This document shows positions 1-8,225 of a stretch of 22,469 bases of DNA, piece after piece (positions within the stretch are counted from its first letter, which is position 1; each line of letters starts with the position of its first letter). Source of the stretch: SOIA01 sp050116035 (lineage in GTDB: Bacteria > Acidobacteriota > Aminicenantia > Aminicenantales > Aminicenantaceae); NCBI GenBank assembly GCA_050116035.1, contig JASFPJ010000009.1, positions 1 through 22,469 of the forward strand, read 5' to 3'. A program made the translations under genes and the position numbers. The notes under the pieces were generated by a model. The model did not search any database and was not told where the DNA came from. It was given only the letters and a program-made list of their open reading frames with translations.

Positions 1-247
1 CTTCGTTTATAAGATAGATGCTTTCTTTCAGAAACATTCCTTACCCAAAGCGACAGAAGAGTGAAGCGAGTATACCTGACAGACTCTGCGGCAACGTTAC
101 TACCTCTTTTTTTACGGAAAGCTTCCAAAAGATTGGATGGAACTCTTTAAGTCATAATTCGTATGTATAGTTGGGGAGACTTGTATGTCTTTAAAAAAGA
201 GAAGAAAATTTCTATTTTTGCATGAATATAGTGTGGAGTGAGATACC

Positions 248-1387
248 ATGAAAAAAGTCATTTTAATCATCGTCATCGTGGTGGTCGTTGGTGTATTTGG
301 ATTTCTGGCTATCAAAGGCTGCCAGACTCAGGGCGGGAATCAACCGTTGAACACGGCAACAGTGGAAAGGGGAAACATTTCCAAGACGGTCGTGGCCACC
401 GGCAAGATCGAGCCGCTGTACAAGGCTGAGATCAAATCTAAAATTGGAGGCTTGATCAAGCAGTTTTATGTTGAAGAAGGCGATAGAGTGGTTGTTGGCC
501 AGAAACTGGTGGAAATTATCCCAGGTGCCACACCCGTGGAGATGGTTCAGGCCCGGACCGAAGTCAAAGCGGCTGCCTATGACAAGATTATGGCCGAAAA
601 ACAGTACATGCGAACTAAAGAACTCCTGGAGCAAAAAATGATTTCACCCGAAGACTACGATAGGGCTGAAGCGAATTACAGCACGGCTAAAACCCGTTTT
701 TACGCAGCCATGGCTCAATTGCGAGTGCTGGAGCAGGGATCGAACGTGGAATTTCTCGCTGAGGGCATTGAAATCAGTGAGCAGGACCAGCGTGAGATTG
801 AAAAGGAAACACGGGAAGCCATTGCCAGTATGACTTTGATCTCACCCATTTCTGGTATTGTTCTCTCCAGGGACACGGATAAAGGAAGCGCAGTCATCCC
901 CCTTTCCTCAGCGTACGGAGGAACAGTCATCATGGTCATTGCCGATGTATCCGAGAAACATTTTCGCGGCGATGTGGATGAAGCAGATATCGGGAAAGTC
1001 CATCTGGGTCTTCCAGCCAGGATCTACGTCGAAGCTTATCCGGATGATCCATTTCAATCCAGACTGACTCACATCAGTCCTCAGGGCCGTGAGGAAGCAG
1101 AAATCGTTAACTTTGAAATCAAAGCAACGATCGATGATCCGGAGAACAGGCTCCGTTTTGGTATGTCCGCGGACGCTGAGCTTATCCTGGAGGAGCATGA
1201 GAATGTTCTGGTTATTCCGGAAGGCGCGATAATATATGAGGAGGAAAAAACCTACGTCAACATCCAGGATGATTCTATTCCAGAAGGGATGCGAAAAATT
1301 GAGATCACTAAGGGCATCTCCGATGGTCTTCGGACCGAGGTTTTATCCGGCTTGGAGGAGGGGCAGGTTGTCGTCCTTCCCCAGTAG
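248..1387 (+). CDS. HlyD/MacA-type efflux periplasmic adaptor subunit
   Basis: Membrane-fusion (adaptor) protein expected to link an inner-membrane transporter to an outer-membrane channel. Residues 4-22 form one hydrophobic N-terminal anchor. A lipoyl/barrel-sandwich half-domain at about 45-90 contains IGGLIKQFYVEEGD. A helical hairpin follows at about 92-185, rich in E, A and K. The second barrel-sandwich half contains LISPISGIVLSRDTDKG (about 197-213), followed by a beta-barrel and a C-terminal domain ending near 379, a normal family length. The start at 248 has GGAGTGAG at 235-242, five bases upstream. The next gene, 79 bp downstream on the same strand, is a MacB-like permease, so the pair probably forms a MacAB-like exporter. 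The ATPase normally found between or beside such genes is not visible. The substrate is unknown. A TATAGT at 227-232 is a possible -10 box but has no convincing -35. Confidence 0.9.
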   Translation: MKKVILIIVIVVVVGVFGFLAIKGCQTQGGNQPLNTATVERGNISKTVVATGKIEPLYKAEIKSKIGGLIKQFYVEEGDRVVVGQKLVEIIPGATPVEMVQARTEVKAAAYDKIMAEKQYMRTKELLEQKMISPEDYDRAEANYSTAKTRFYAAMAQLRVLEQGSNVEFLAEGIEISEQDQREIEKETREAIASMTLISPISGIVLSRDTDKGSAVIPLSSAYGGTVIMVIADVSEKHFRGDVDEADIGKVHLGLPARIYVEAYPDDPFQSRLTHISPQGREEAEIVNFEIKATIDDPENRLRFGMSADAELILEEHENVLVIPEGAIIYEEEKTYVNIQDDSIPEGMRKIEITKGISDGLRTEVLSGLEEGQVVVLPQ

Positions 1388-1466
1388 TGTTATCACTGTC
1401 CCATAAAGGATGCACCCCATTATGGAGGGAAATAGCCTGAATTAACATAGTCACAAGGAATTCGTT

Positions 1467-4025
1467 ATGCATTGGTCCGAAATAATCAAACAGGCCTTCC
1501 AGGATTTGAAATCCAATAAACTCCGGAGCACTCTCACACTTTTCGGGATCGTCTGGGGCATCATGGCCATCATGATTCTCCTGGGTTGGGGATTCGGATT
1601 CCGTGATCTGATGTATGAAGGCATGAGCAAGATCGGCGAAGACCTGGTGGTGATTATCCCGGGTCATACATCCATCGGTGTGGGGGGATACAAAGCGGGA
1701 CGACCCGTTGTTCCGGAAATGGATGATATCGAGGCGATTCGAATTCAATGCCCCTCAGTGGCGAAGGTCAATCCACAAATCGGCCGATGGTACCAGGTTA
1801 AAGCGGATACAGAAGCCCGAGAATACAACATTCGAGGTGTCCTGCCAGTCGCTAAAAAAATGAATAATTGGCAGGTGGCTCAGGGACGGTTTATCAGCCA
1901 GGATGACATCAGGAATCGCCGCCGCTTTGCCTTTATTGGCCATAATATCAAGGAGCATCTGTTTGGCGAAGAGTCCAGTCCGGTTGGAGAGAAGATCAAG
2001 ATTCGGGGCGTATCGTTTCTCGTCGTCGGCGTGGCGGTTGAGAAAGAGCTGCAGATGTCCACGATCAACAGCCGACATGACGACCAGGTTCTCGTCCCTT
2101 TGAGTACAGCTCTGCAGTTGTGGAGCGACGGGAAGAGTCTCGATCTGATTTTCACCTCTCCGAAGGAAAACGCCAAATCCAGCCAGGTCGTGAGTGAGGT
2201 CCGGAACGTATTGGCCGAACGCCATCGCTTCGATCCTGAAGACGAAGAGGCATTATTTATTCTGGAATTTGCCTTTTTCGAGAAGATGATCGACCTGCTT
2301 TCCCTTGGATTGAACATACTTTTGGGGCTCATCGGCATCATCACCCTCTTTATCGGCGGTGTGGGTGTGATGAATATCATGTTTGTCTCGGTGCAGGAAC
2401 GCACCCGAGAAATAGGCATCCTCAAAGCTGTCGGAGCCAAGAATCGGGACATTCGGCTCCAGTTCCTGGCAGAATCGCTCTTCATCACTCTGCTCGGAGG
2501 ATCCATTGGTTTTTTGTTGGGATCAGCTCTTCTGGGAGCGGTCAACCTATTGCCTTTACCCCCGTTTATCCCTCTCCCCCAGAACTCTCTGGCACTCACC
2601 TTGATTGTCATCTTTGTGATGATTCTGACCGGAGTGATTTCAGGATACATCCCAGCCAAAAATGCCGCGGAGATGGAGCCGGCCAAAGCCCTCCAGTACG
2701 AGCGGGGCGAGACTGTGGTGGGAAAGAAAATCCCGAAGCCTCTCTGGGTATCCCGGACTTTGACAGGTGAACTCATCGGGCAAGCTTTTCTCGAGATCCG
2801 CAGCAGCAAATCAAGGAGTTTTCTCACCACCTTTGGAATCTTTTGGGGGATTGCGGCTGTGATTGTTCTTATCGGATTCGGCACGGGTTTCCAGGGTTTT
2901 TTCAACCGGGAATTCGGGAAGATGGGAGAAAAAACCGTATTCGTGAGCGGTGGCCGTGTTCAAACCGAAAGAGGCACGTTTCGAAAGGCGCGGAGAGTTC
3001 GACTCTCAGAAAAAGATATAGAGGCTCTCCTGGCTTATCCTGTGGATGTAGAGGAAGCTCTGCCGGAATATGACTGCCGGTTTCCAGTCGTGAAATACGG
3101 TAGCGAAAGCCGAGCCGTCCACACTCTGGGTGTGGTTCCGGAAACATTACACATGCGGAATTTTAAAGTAGCCAGGGGACGGTTTATCAATCAGGGAGAC
3201 GTTGAGGAAAGCGCACGGGTCTGTTTTCTTGGAGCCAACATTCCAGAGCGTCTTTTCGGGAACCGGACGCGTGATGTCACAGGAGAATACGTCAACCTTA
3301 ACGGACTCCGGTATCTCGTGGTTGGGATATCCCAGCCTAAGGGTCTTCAGCTGTCTATGAATACCTCTTATGATGATGATAAGATCATGATCCCATTCAC
3401 TTCAGCATTGAAAGACTTCAGCGGAGACAAATACGTATCCCGGATCCTCGTCTCTCCAGTCAAGAAAGAGCGTTACAGGAAGACCGAACAGGAGATTCGC
3501 CAGACTCTGTCCAGGCTCCACAGGTTTGAGCCGGAAAATGAAGATGCATTATATGTATGGAGCATGCTCGAGGGCACGGAGTTTCTGGACTATATTGTGC
3601 TCGGGCTTCAGATATTCTTGGGAGGAGTCGGCGTGATCACGTTGATGATCGGGGCTGTGGGAGTGATGAATATCATGTTCTTTGTCGTCACTCAGCGCAC
3701 ACGGGAGATAGGTATTCGCCGGGCTGTGGGAGCACTGAGGAGACACATTTTTCAACAGCTCTTCACAGAGGCTCTCACGCTGACATTCATCGGGGGCCTG
3801 ATCGGATTCGGGATCGGTTGGGGTATTAATGCTGGACTCACAGCTCTGATTGCTGTTTTGCGGACTCAGAGCGCACAGCTCATGATGCTTTTTTCACCCG
3901 AGAATTCATTGATCGCATCCCTGGTCACTGTGTTTTTAATGGTGGCCGCCGGATTTTTGGCTGGGATCACGCCTGCGCTCCGGGCGATGCGGTTGGATAT
4001 CGTTGATTCCCTCCGTTACGAATAA
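1467..4025 (+). CDS. Fused double MacB/FtsX-type ABC transporter permease
   Basis: This 852-residue protein is two MacB-like permeases joined head to tail. Half 1 has a TM helix near 22-42, a periplasmic MacB_PCD-like region at about 50-270 and an FtsX domain at about 280-410 with RTREIGILKAVGA (312-324). Half 2 repeats the order: TM near 452-472, periplasmic region about 480-695, FtsX domain about 705-845 with RTREIGIRRAVGA (744-756). The halves are visibly related, for example GRFISQDDI/GRFINQGDV and RFDPEDEEAL/RFEPENEDAL. Single MacB permeases carry one such unit plus an N-terminal ATPase; this protein has no Walker motifs. A start at 1467 with AAGGAA just upstream fits. It is probably the inner-membrane partner of the adaptor at 248-1387 and must borrow an ATPase encoded elsewhere. 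The architecture parallels the duplicated orphan permeases described in Acidobacteria, although the sequence is more MacB-like. Confidence 0.88.
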   Translation: MHWSEIIKQAFQDLKSNKLRSTLTLFGIVWGIMAIMILLGWGFGFRDLMYEGMSKIGEDLVVIIPGHTSIGVGGYKAGRPVVPEMDDIEAIRIQCPSVAKVNPQIGRWYQVKADTEAREYNIRGVLPVAKKMNNWQVAQGRFISQDDIRNRRRFAFIGHNIKEHLFGEESSPVGEKIKIRGVSFLVVGVAVEKELQMSTINSRHDDQVLVPLSTALQLWSDGKSLDLIFTSPKENAKSSQVVSEVRNVLAERHRFDPEDEEALFILEFAFFEKMIDLLSLGLNILLGLIGIITLFIGGVGVMNIMFVSVQERTREIGILKAVGAKNRDIRLQFLAESLFITLLGGSIGFLLGSALLGAVNLLPLPPFIPLPQNSLALTLIVIFVMILTGVISGYIPAKNAAEMEPAKALQYERGETVVGKKIPKPLWVSRTLTGELIGQAFLEIRSSKSRSFLTTFGIFWGIAAVIVLIGFGTGFQGFFNREFGKMGEKTVFVSGGRVQTERGTFRKARRVRLSEKDIEALLAYPVDVEEALPEYDCRFPVVKYGSESRAVHTLGVVPETLHMRNFKVARGRFINQGDVEESARVCFLGANIPERLFGNRTRDVTGEYVNLNGLRYLVVGISQPKGLQLSMNTSYDDDKIMIPFTSALKDFSGDKYVSRILVSPVKKERYRKTEQEIRQTLSRLHRFEPENEDALYVWSMLEGTEFLDYIVLGLQIFLGGVGVITLMIGAVGVMNIMFFVVTQRTREIGIRRAVGALRRHIFQQLFTEALTLTFIGGLIGFGIGWGINAGLTALIAVLRTQSAQLMMLFSPENSLIASLVTVFLMVAAGFLAGITPALRAMRLDIVDSLRYE

Positions 4026-4041
4026 ATAAATATAGGTTCAT

Positions 4042-4134
4042 GGCTCGACATTAGACGTCTGATCACTGGAAAAATCAAGATTATATTATAAAACGGCTGT
4101 GGCTGACTGATAATACATGTCTAAATGTCGAGCC
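4042..4134. repeat. Palindromic element A (imperfect inverted repeat)
   Basis: The left arm GGCTCGACATTAGAC (4042-4056) matches the reverse complement of GTCTAAATGTCGAGCC (4119-4134) with one missing T. The intervening 62 bases are AT-rich. The element lies between the convergent ends of the permease gene and the HD-domain gene. The termini resemble the GGGGTCG termini of elements D and E. No poly-T tract follows, so a simple intrinsic terminator is not evident. Confidence 0.7.
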
Positions 4135-4190
4135 CTGATCCCTATGATATGGTGCTGACTAATAATGAATGTATTAAGCCGAGCCCTGAC
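4099..4190. repeat. Imperfect tandem repeat containing the right arm of element A
   Basis: Two degenerate copies lie about 50-52 bp apart. Copy 1 (from 4103) has CTGACTGATAATACATGT and ends GTCGAGCCCTGA at 4138. Copy 2 (from 4155) has CTGACTAATAATGAATGT and ends GCCGAGCCCTGA at 4189. This suggests a duplicated element end, one copy decayed. Confidence 0.55.
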
Positions 4191-4255
4191 GCACTCTATA
4201 GAAATCTAAGCCGACAGTCCAGGATATCACTTGCCCATAGAAAAAAATTCTTCCG

Positions 4256-4801
4256 TCAAAGGCCGAGCTCTTGGTCGATGCCCTGCATGGCTTCCAGGCA
4301 GATGGATATGAACTCATCCAACTCTAAGGGGATGTTCCTGCACTGTTCGATGTCTTCTCTTCTCGCCCCTCTGGCGAAGCTTGTTTCTTTGTAACGCCTC
4401 TGAACGAATCCGACATCCACCTCCTTGAGCTTTTTGCTGGGATGCATCAAGGTGGCGGCGATGATCAATCCGGTTAGAGGGTCGATCGAGAAAATGGCCC
4501 AGTCCATCTCGCTCTCACAAGGAACCTGCCCCGCATGGGCTTTGACCGCATGGATGATGTCTTCTTCGATCCCGTGTTCAGCTAGGATTTTGACTGTCTC
4601 AGTGGTATGGAGCTCCGGGCTTTTCTCTGTGATCTCATAATCCATGTCGTGGAGGACTCCAGCCAGTCCCCATTTCTCCTCATCTTGACCGATCTTCCTG
4701 GCAATCGCTTTCATGCAGGCTTCCACTGCCAGAGAATGTTTGACCAGATTTTTATTTTTGAGATGTTCCTGGACAAGCTCTAGGGCTTCTTCCCTATTCA
4801 T
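4256..4801 (-). CDS. HD-domain protein (putative phosphohydrolase)
   Basis: A 181-residue protein with the metal-binding HD pattern: His22, His51-Asp52 (in VLHDMDY) and a later Asp107 (SIDPLTG), plus His84 and His89. HD-domain proteins of this size are predicted phosphohydrolases or nucleotidases; the substrate cannot be told from sequence. AAGGAG lies eight bases before the ATG. The gene starts 22 bp after the stop of the beta-propeller lipoprotein gene on the same strand, so the two are probably cotranscribed. It ends convergently with the permease gene. No frameshift or missing HD ligand is seen. Confidence 0.88.
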   Translation of the reverse strand: MNREEALELVQEHLKNKNLVKHSLAVEACMKAIARKIGQDEEKWGLAGVLHDMDYEITEKSPELHTTETVKILAEHGIEEDIIHAVKAHAGQVPCESEMDWAIFSIDPLTGLIIAATLMHPSKKLKEVDVGFVQRRYKETSFARGARREDIEQCRNIPLELDEFISICLEAMQGIDQELGL

Positions 4802-4823
4802 TTATCTGACTCCTTTCACAATT

Positions 4824-6182
4824 TTATTTCAATTCTTGACTGTTTTGCACGATAAAAGGAATCTCTGCGGTGACATTCTCTTTCTCATCAAAAACTCTAA
4901 CGCCGACAACATAATCTCCGGCTTTCTCCGGAAACCACGCCCACGAATTTTTTTCGGAAGCCTCCTGAACAATGACTCTCTCCTCTCCCTCTTTTAGATA
5001 AAACTCGTACTTGGGCATGAAAAAACCTCTGATAGACGCAGAAAAACTGACCTCCTCTCCAACTTTTTGAGGGGATTGTTTAGACGACCTCAATGAAACT
5101 CTCACTATCTTCTTCAGGAACAAAAGCTTTCCTCTATCCGTCTGCTTCTCATAGAGACTGATGAGAAGAAAAGGGTCGAACCACACTGGATTGGACCGGA
5201 TTTCCTGCTTGGCATCAAACTCACCGGCTTTCTCCCCTGTTTCCACGTCGAAACTCATTAATACAGAAGAAAGTGAGGAGACTATAACTCGTTCTCCGGA
5301 GACTTCAAGCCGGTAAAAACTCCTGGAGGGAATCATCTGCCACCAGAGAATGTGACCTCCTCTTTTTTTCAAGCAGTAAACCACATTATTCCAGCAGAGG
5401 AACAGAATCCTTTTTCCGGAAACAACGGGAGAAGTTAAGATTTTTCCTCCAGTCTTTATTTTCCATCTCTTTGTTCTTCTCTTTAAATTAAAACAGTAGA
5501 AGTAATTATCATCGGAACCGAAATAAACGGAATTCTTATCAATGAGAGGAGCACCCTGTATCTTTCCACCCACTTCAATCTTCCCGATGAGATTCCCGTC
5601 CTCAGACAGGATGTACAGATTGTGGTCGTCACAGCCAAAGACGATTCTATTGCCCGCGAAAACAGGTGTGGAGCGGATAGCTTCGTCAGCCTGGAATTTC
5701 CAGAGCTCCTTTCCGCTGGTTGTGTCAAAGGCATGAAGAGTTCCATTTTCCATACCGATGCACACAACGGACGCAAATTCCAAGATCCCGGATGTTATGC
5801 CGTCCGCAACCGCAATCTTCCAGTTCAGACTCCCTTCTTTGCTCAGGCAGTAAAGTGTGCTGTTCCTGTCATAGACATAAATATTCTTCGCACCAAGAGA
5901 TGGATGGCTCATGAGCTCATCAGAAACCTTTCTTTCCCATACGACTTCACGCTTTATGCCATCCAAACAGTACACAACTCCAGTCCTTGTGGAGAAGTAA
6001 AGCCGATTCCCTTCCTTTTCTATATGGTCGTTGACTCTCCCCTGGAAGACAACCTCTCCGGATTCTTTTACAGGGAAAAAGATACCGGAGGGATACGAAG
6101 GTGCTCTTCTCCTGAAAATGGAACAAGAACTCATAAGAAAGACGACGAGTGCCCAAAGGATGATTTTTTTCACTTGAGCCAT
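4824..6182 (-). CDS. BamB-like PQQ-repeat beta-propeller lipoprotein
   Basis: From the ATG at 6182 the protein has 452 residues. It starts with a charged n-region and hydrophobic stretch (KKIILWALVVFLMSSC) ending at Cys20, a lipobox-like site with Met at -3, so it is probably a lipoprotein. About seven blades follow, each with a pattern like LYCLSKEGSLNWKI or LHAFDTTSGKELWKF, typical of PQQ-like propellers such as BamB. The last ~85 residues look like an Ig-like beta domain. The frame stays open to an ATG at 6251, but that start would lack a signal peptide at its N terminus, and a candidate promoter lies inside the extension. A GTG at 6203 with a GAGGGAGG region upstream is a third option. 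The specific role is unknown; outer-membrane assembly is only one possibility for this fold. Confidence 0.85.
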   Translation of the reverse strand: MAQVKKIILWALVVFLMSSCSIFRRRAPSYPSGIFFPVKESGEVVFQGRVNDHIEKEGNRLYFSTRTGVVYCLDGIKREVVWERKVSDELMSHPSLGAKNIYVYDRNSTLYCLSKEGSLNWKIAVADGITSGILEFASVVCIGMENGTLHAFDTTSGKELWKFQADEAIRSTPVFAGNRIVFGCDDHNLYILSEDGNLIGKIEVGGKIQGAPLIDKNSVYFGSDDNYFYCFNLKRRTKRWKIKTGGKILTSPVVSGKRILFLCWNNVVYCLKKRGGHILWWQMIPSRSFYRLEVSGERVIVSSLSSVLMSFDVETGEKAGEFDAKQEIRSNPVWFDPFLLISLYEKQTDRGKLLFLKKIVRVSLRSSKQSPQKVGEEVSFSASIRGFFMPKYEFYLKEGEERVIVQEASEKNSWAWFPEKAGDYVVGVRVFDEKENVTAEIPFIVQNSQELK

Positions 6183-6225
6183 AAGATGCGATGATAGCAC
6201 TTTCCTCCCTCTTTCCTCAATCTTT

Positions 6226-6255
6226 ACATTAGCTGTGGAGGTTGATATCATTCAA
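6226..6255 (-). promoter_or_regulatory. Candidate sigma-70 promoter for the lipoprotein-HD operon
   Basis: On the minus strand TTGAAT (6250-6255) and TAATGT (6226-6231) are separated by 18 bp. The -10 box is weak. Transcription would start near 6219, which supports a translation start at 6203 or 6182 rather than 6251. Confidence 0.35.
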
Positions 6256-6266
6256 AAGAGAGAATA

Positions 6267-6443
6267 ATGATTAACTACATTATGCTCTATAAAATCCGGA
6301 AAAAAGTCAAAAAAATAATAAAGGAAAAAATCGCCGAGGATGAGCTGGCGACAACCCCGACCTCCTGCATCGGTTGCGTCGCCGACGACATCAGCTGGGA
6401 AATCTATTACCTTCTCAAAGAAGACAAGAGCGAAAAAACCTGA
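6267..6443 (+). CDS. Small basic CxxC protein, unknown function
   Basis: A 58-residue ORF. The N-terminal third is strongly basic and probably helical (LYKIRKKVKKIIKEKIAEDE). A CIGC pair sits in the middle (SCIGCVADD, about 33-41) and an acidic/lysine tail ends it. Codons after residue 20 carry many third-position G/C (GCC GAG GAT GAG CTG GCG), like the confident genes here, which argues for real coding. The start could be 6267 or the in-frame ATG at 6282; neither has a strong Shine-Dalgarno. It is divergent from the lipoprotein gene and ends just before the hairpin at 6467-6525, which would terminate it. I do not recognise the family. A metal site or disulfide at the CxxC is possible but unproven. 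Confidence 0.5.
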   Translation: MINYIMLYKIRKKVKKIIKEKIAEDELATTPTSCIGCVADDISWEIYYLLKEDKSEKT

Positions 6444-6466
6444 TTCATAAATCCTTCTGAAAAAAG

Positions 6467-6525
6467 AAAAAAGGGGATAGGCTACTTTTTCACTTTTTTT
6501 GAAAAAGTAGCCTATCCCCTTTTTT
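6467..6525. terminator. Perfect 25-bp hairpin: bidirectional terminator / palindromic element B
   Basis: The arm 6467-6491 (AAAAAAGGGGATAGGCTACT then TTTTC) is perfectly complementary to 6501-6525, with a 9-base loop. A/T runs flank both sides, so it can act as an intrinsic terminator for the small plus-strand gene and for rarA, whose stop codon is at 6538-6540. The GGGGAtAGGC terminus also resembles the GGGGTCAGGCC terminus of element C, so it may be a repeat-family member doing double duty. Confidence 0.8.
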
Positions 6526-6537
6526 TGTCCCCTTTTT

Positions 6538-7926
6538 TCATTTATCTTTCAGTTTGTTATTTTGACTCTCAGTTTTTTCTTTTTTTTCCTTTTTATTCTG
6601 GCGACTTTCCTGCTCCTTCTTTTCCTTCCCGATTTTGGCCTTGATCGAATTCCACCAGTCTATTCTCTTCTGGATATCTTTTTCCAGGCCCAGGCTCCCG
6701 GGTTCATAGTACTTTCTTCCCTTTAATTTTTTGGGGAAAGTCTCCATATCCGTTGTCGAAAAAGCAAAGTCATGTGCATAGGCATAATCTTTTCCGTATC
6801 CCACGTCTTTCATCAAACGGGTGACCGGGTTTCGAAGATGAAGGGGCACGGGCTCAAAAGGGCTGGCCTCGACATCCTTCATGGCTTTCCCAAAGGCCAC
6901 ATAAGCGCGGTTGCTTTTGGGAGCGGAGGCCATGTAAATCACTGCTTCCGCCAAAGCCAGCTCCCCTTCGGGAGAGCCGATGAAATCATAAGCCTCCTTG
7001 GCGTTGAGGGCGATCGCCAACGCCTGGGGATCAGCTAGCCCGATGTCTTCTGAGGCAAACCTCACCAATCGCCGGGCGATGTAAAGTGGATCTTCTCCCG
7101 CGGCGAGCATCCGAGCCAGCCAGTAAAGGGATGCATCCACATCGCTGTTCCTCAAGCTTTTGTGGAGGGCGGAAATCAGATTGAAGTGCTCCTCCCCTTT
7201 TTTATCATAGAGAAGGATCCTCTTCTGCAGGGCTTCTTTGACTTCCTTGGTGGAGATCTTTTTGCCCTTGACCAGGCTTGAAGCAATTTCAAGAGTATTC
7301 AGTGCTCGGCGGGCATCTCCGTTCGCATAATCGATGATCATCTGCGGTGCCTGGCCTTCGAGTTTGAGTTGAAGCTGGCCGAGGCCGTATTCCTCATCGG
7401 ATAGAGCGTCTTTGATGATCTGTATTAAAGTTTCCTTGGATAAAGGATTCAGGACCAGAACCTTCATCCTCGAGAGGAGAGGGGCGATGACTTCAAAGGA
7501 AGGATTTTCTGTTGTCGAACCAAAAAGGATGATGTCTCCTTTTTCCACATACGGGAGAAAGGCCCCCTGCTGGGCTTTATTGAAGCGGTGGATCTCATCG
7601 ATAAAAATAATGGTGGGTTGCTTGTAAATTTTCCTGTGGCTCTCTGCCCTGGCCATGACCTGCTTGACTTCTTTGATCCCTGAGAGAACCGCGCTGAAAA
7701 ACATGCAGGGTAAATTGAAATGCTCAGCCAGGATATACCCCAGAGTGGTCTTACCCGAACCCGGTGGTCCCCAGAATATGATGGATACCAGACGGTCAGC
7801 CTTGATGAGTTGGGAAAGAATCTTTCCTTCCCCGATGATATGTTCCTGTCCGTAAAACCGGTCCAGAGACCTGGGACGCATCCTCTCAGCCAGGGGAACA
7901 TGTTTTTCGTCAGCTTTGGCCGCCAT
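6538..7926 (-). CDS. rarA: Replication-associated recombination protein A (MgsA/WRNIP1 family AAA+ ATPase)
   Basis: A 462-residue AAA+ ATPase that acts at stalled replication forks. Visible motifs: Walker A GPPGSGKTT (53-61), Walker B IIFIDEIH (about 106-113) and sensor-1-like GSTTENPSF (136-144). The C-terminal tetramerisation region carries SALHKSLRNSDVDASLYWLARM and PKSNRAYVAFGKAM, characteristic of RarA. The last ~35 residues are an unusual Lys/Glu/Gln-rich tail (KEKKEQESRQNKKEKKEK) beyond the conserved core. The start at 7926 has only a weak upstream GAGCGG. A good minus-strand promoter lies at 7947-7975. The gene is monocistronic here and ends at the hairpin at 6467-6525. Identity is secure. 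Confidence 0.95.
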   Translation of the reverse strand: MAAKADEKHVPLAERMRPRSLDRFYGQEHIIGEGKILSQLIKADRLVSIIFWGPPGSGKTTLGYILAEHFNLPCMFFSAVLSGIKEVKQVMARAESHRKIYKQPTIIFIDEIHRFNKAQQGAFLPYVEKGDIILFGSTTENPSFEVIAPLLSRMKVLVLNPLSKETLIQIIKDALSDEEYGLGQLQLKLEGQAPQMIIDYANGDARRALNTLEIASSLVKGKKISTKEVKEALQKRILLYDKKGEEHFNLISALHKSLRNSDVDASLYWLARMLAAGEDPLYIARRLVRFASEDIGLADPQALAIALNAKEAYDFIGSPEGELALAEAVIYMASAPKSNRAYVAFGKAMKDVEASPFEPVPLHLRNPVTRLMKDVGYGKDYAYAHDFAFSTTDMETFPKKLKGRKYYEPGSLGLEKDIQKRIDWWNSIKAKIGKEKKEQESRQNKKEKKEKTESQNNKLKDK

Positions 7927-7946
7927 ATTTTCAACCGCTCATTCGA

Positions 7947-7975
7947 ATTATATCAGAAAAGACCATCCGGGTCAG
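7947..7975 (-). promoter_or_regulatory. Candidate rarA promoter (extended -10)
   Basis: On the minus strand CTGACC (7970-7975) and a perfect TATAAT (7947-7952) are 17 bp apart, with TG one base before the -10 (extended -10). The predicted start is about 14 bases before the rarA ATG. The -35 box overlaps GGGTCAGGC (7969-7977, plus strand), a partial copy of the terminus of element C. Confidence 0.55.
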
Positions 7976-8011
7976 GCTCTGAAAAAATTCATAATCTGTT
8001 CCTTAAGAATT

Positions 8012-8092
8012 GGGGTCAGGCCCTACAAATCTCTTTGCCATATGAGCAATAATCAATCTATGAATCTTGTCTTCATGACAAGGCCTGACCCC
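8012..8092. repeat. Palindromic element C (GGGGTCAGGCC termini)
   Basis: GGGGTCAGGCC (8012-8022) is the exact reverse complement of GGCCTGACCCC (8082-8092); 59 bases separate them. A second hairpin, CTTGTC (8066-8071) with GACAAG (8077-8082), sits at the right end. A near copy of the left end, GGGTCAGGCTCT, lies 44 bp upstream at 7969. The element occupies the gap between divergent rarA and the MerR-like gene. Confidence 0.7.
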
Positions 8093-8184
8093 ATCCTGTT
8101 CTAAAAATGACTGCACCCGAATGAAAATATAAATCAACTGATTATTGTACTTTTTGATGTCTAAATCCCTTGTTTTTTGGTTTC

Positions 8185-8213
8185 TTGACGAATGAAAGAT
8201 TCCGTGCTAATGT
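8185..8213 (+). promoter_or_regulatory. Candidate promoter for the MerR-like gene
   Basis: TTGACG (8185-8190), a 17-bp spacer, then TAATGT (8208-8213) preceded by TGC (extended -10). Predicted initiation near 8220 leaves only about six bases before the ATG at 8226, so either the leader is almost absent or another promoter is used. Confidence 0.4.
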
Positions 8214-8225
8214 TACGAAGGCAGG

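Noticed and set aside
1880..2905. Long minus-strand open frame opposite the permease gene
   Set aside because: The translation is rich in Arg, Ser, Pro and Thr with no recognisable domain, and lies wholly antisense to a clear permease; it is a shadow frame.
5622..6194. 190-codon plus-strand frame opposite the beta-propeller lipoprotein
   Set aside because: The opposite strand encodes regular propeller repeats and a signal peptide; this frame shows no domain and no ribosome site.
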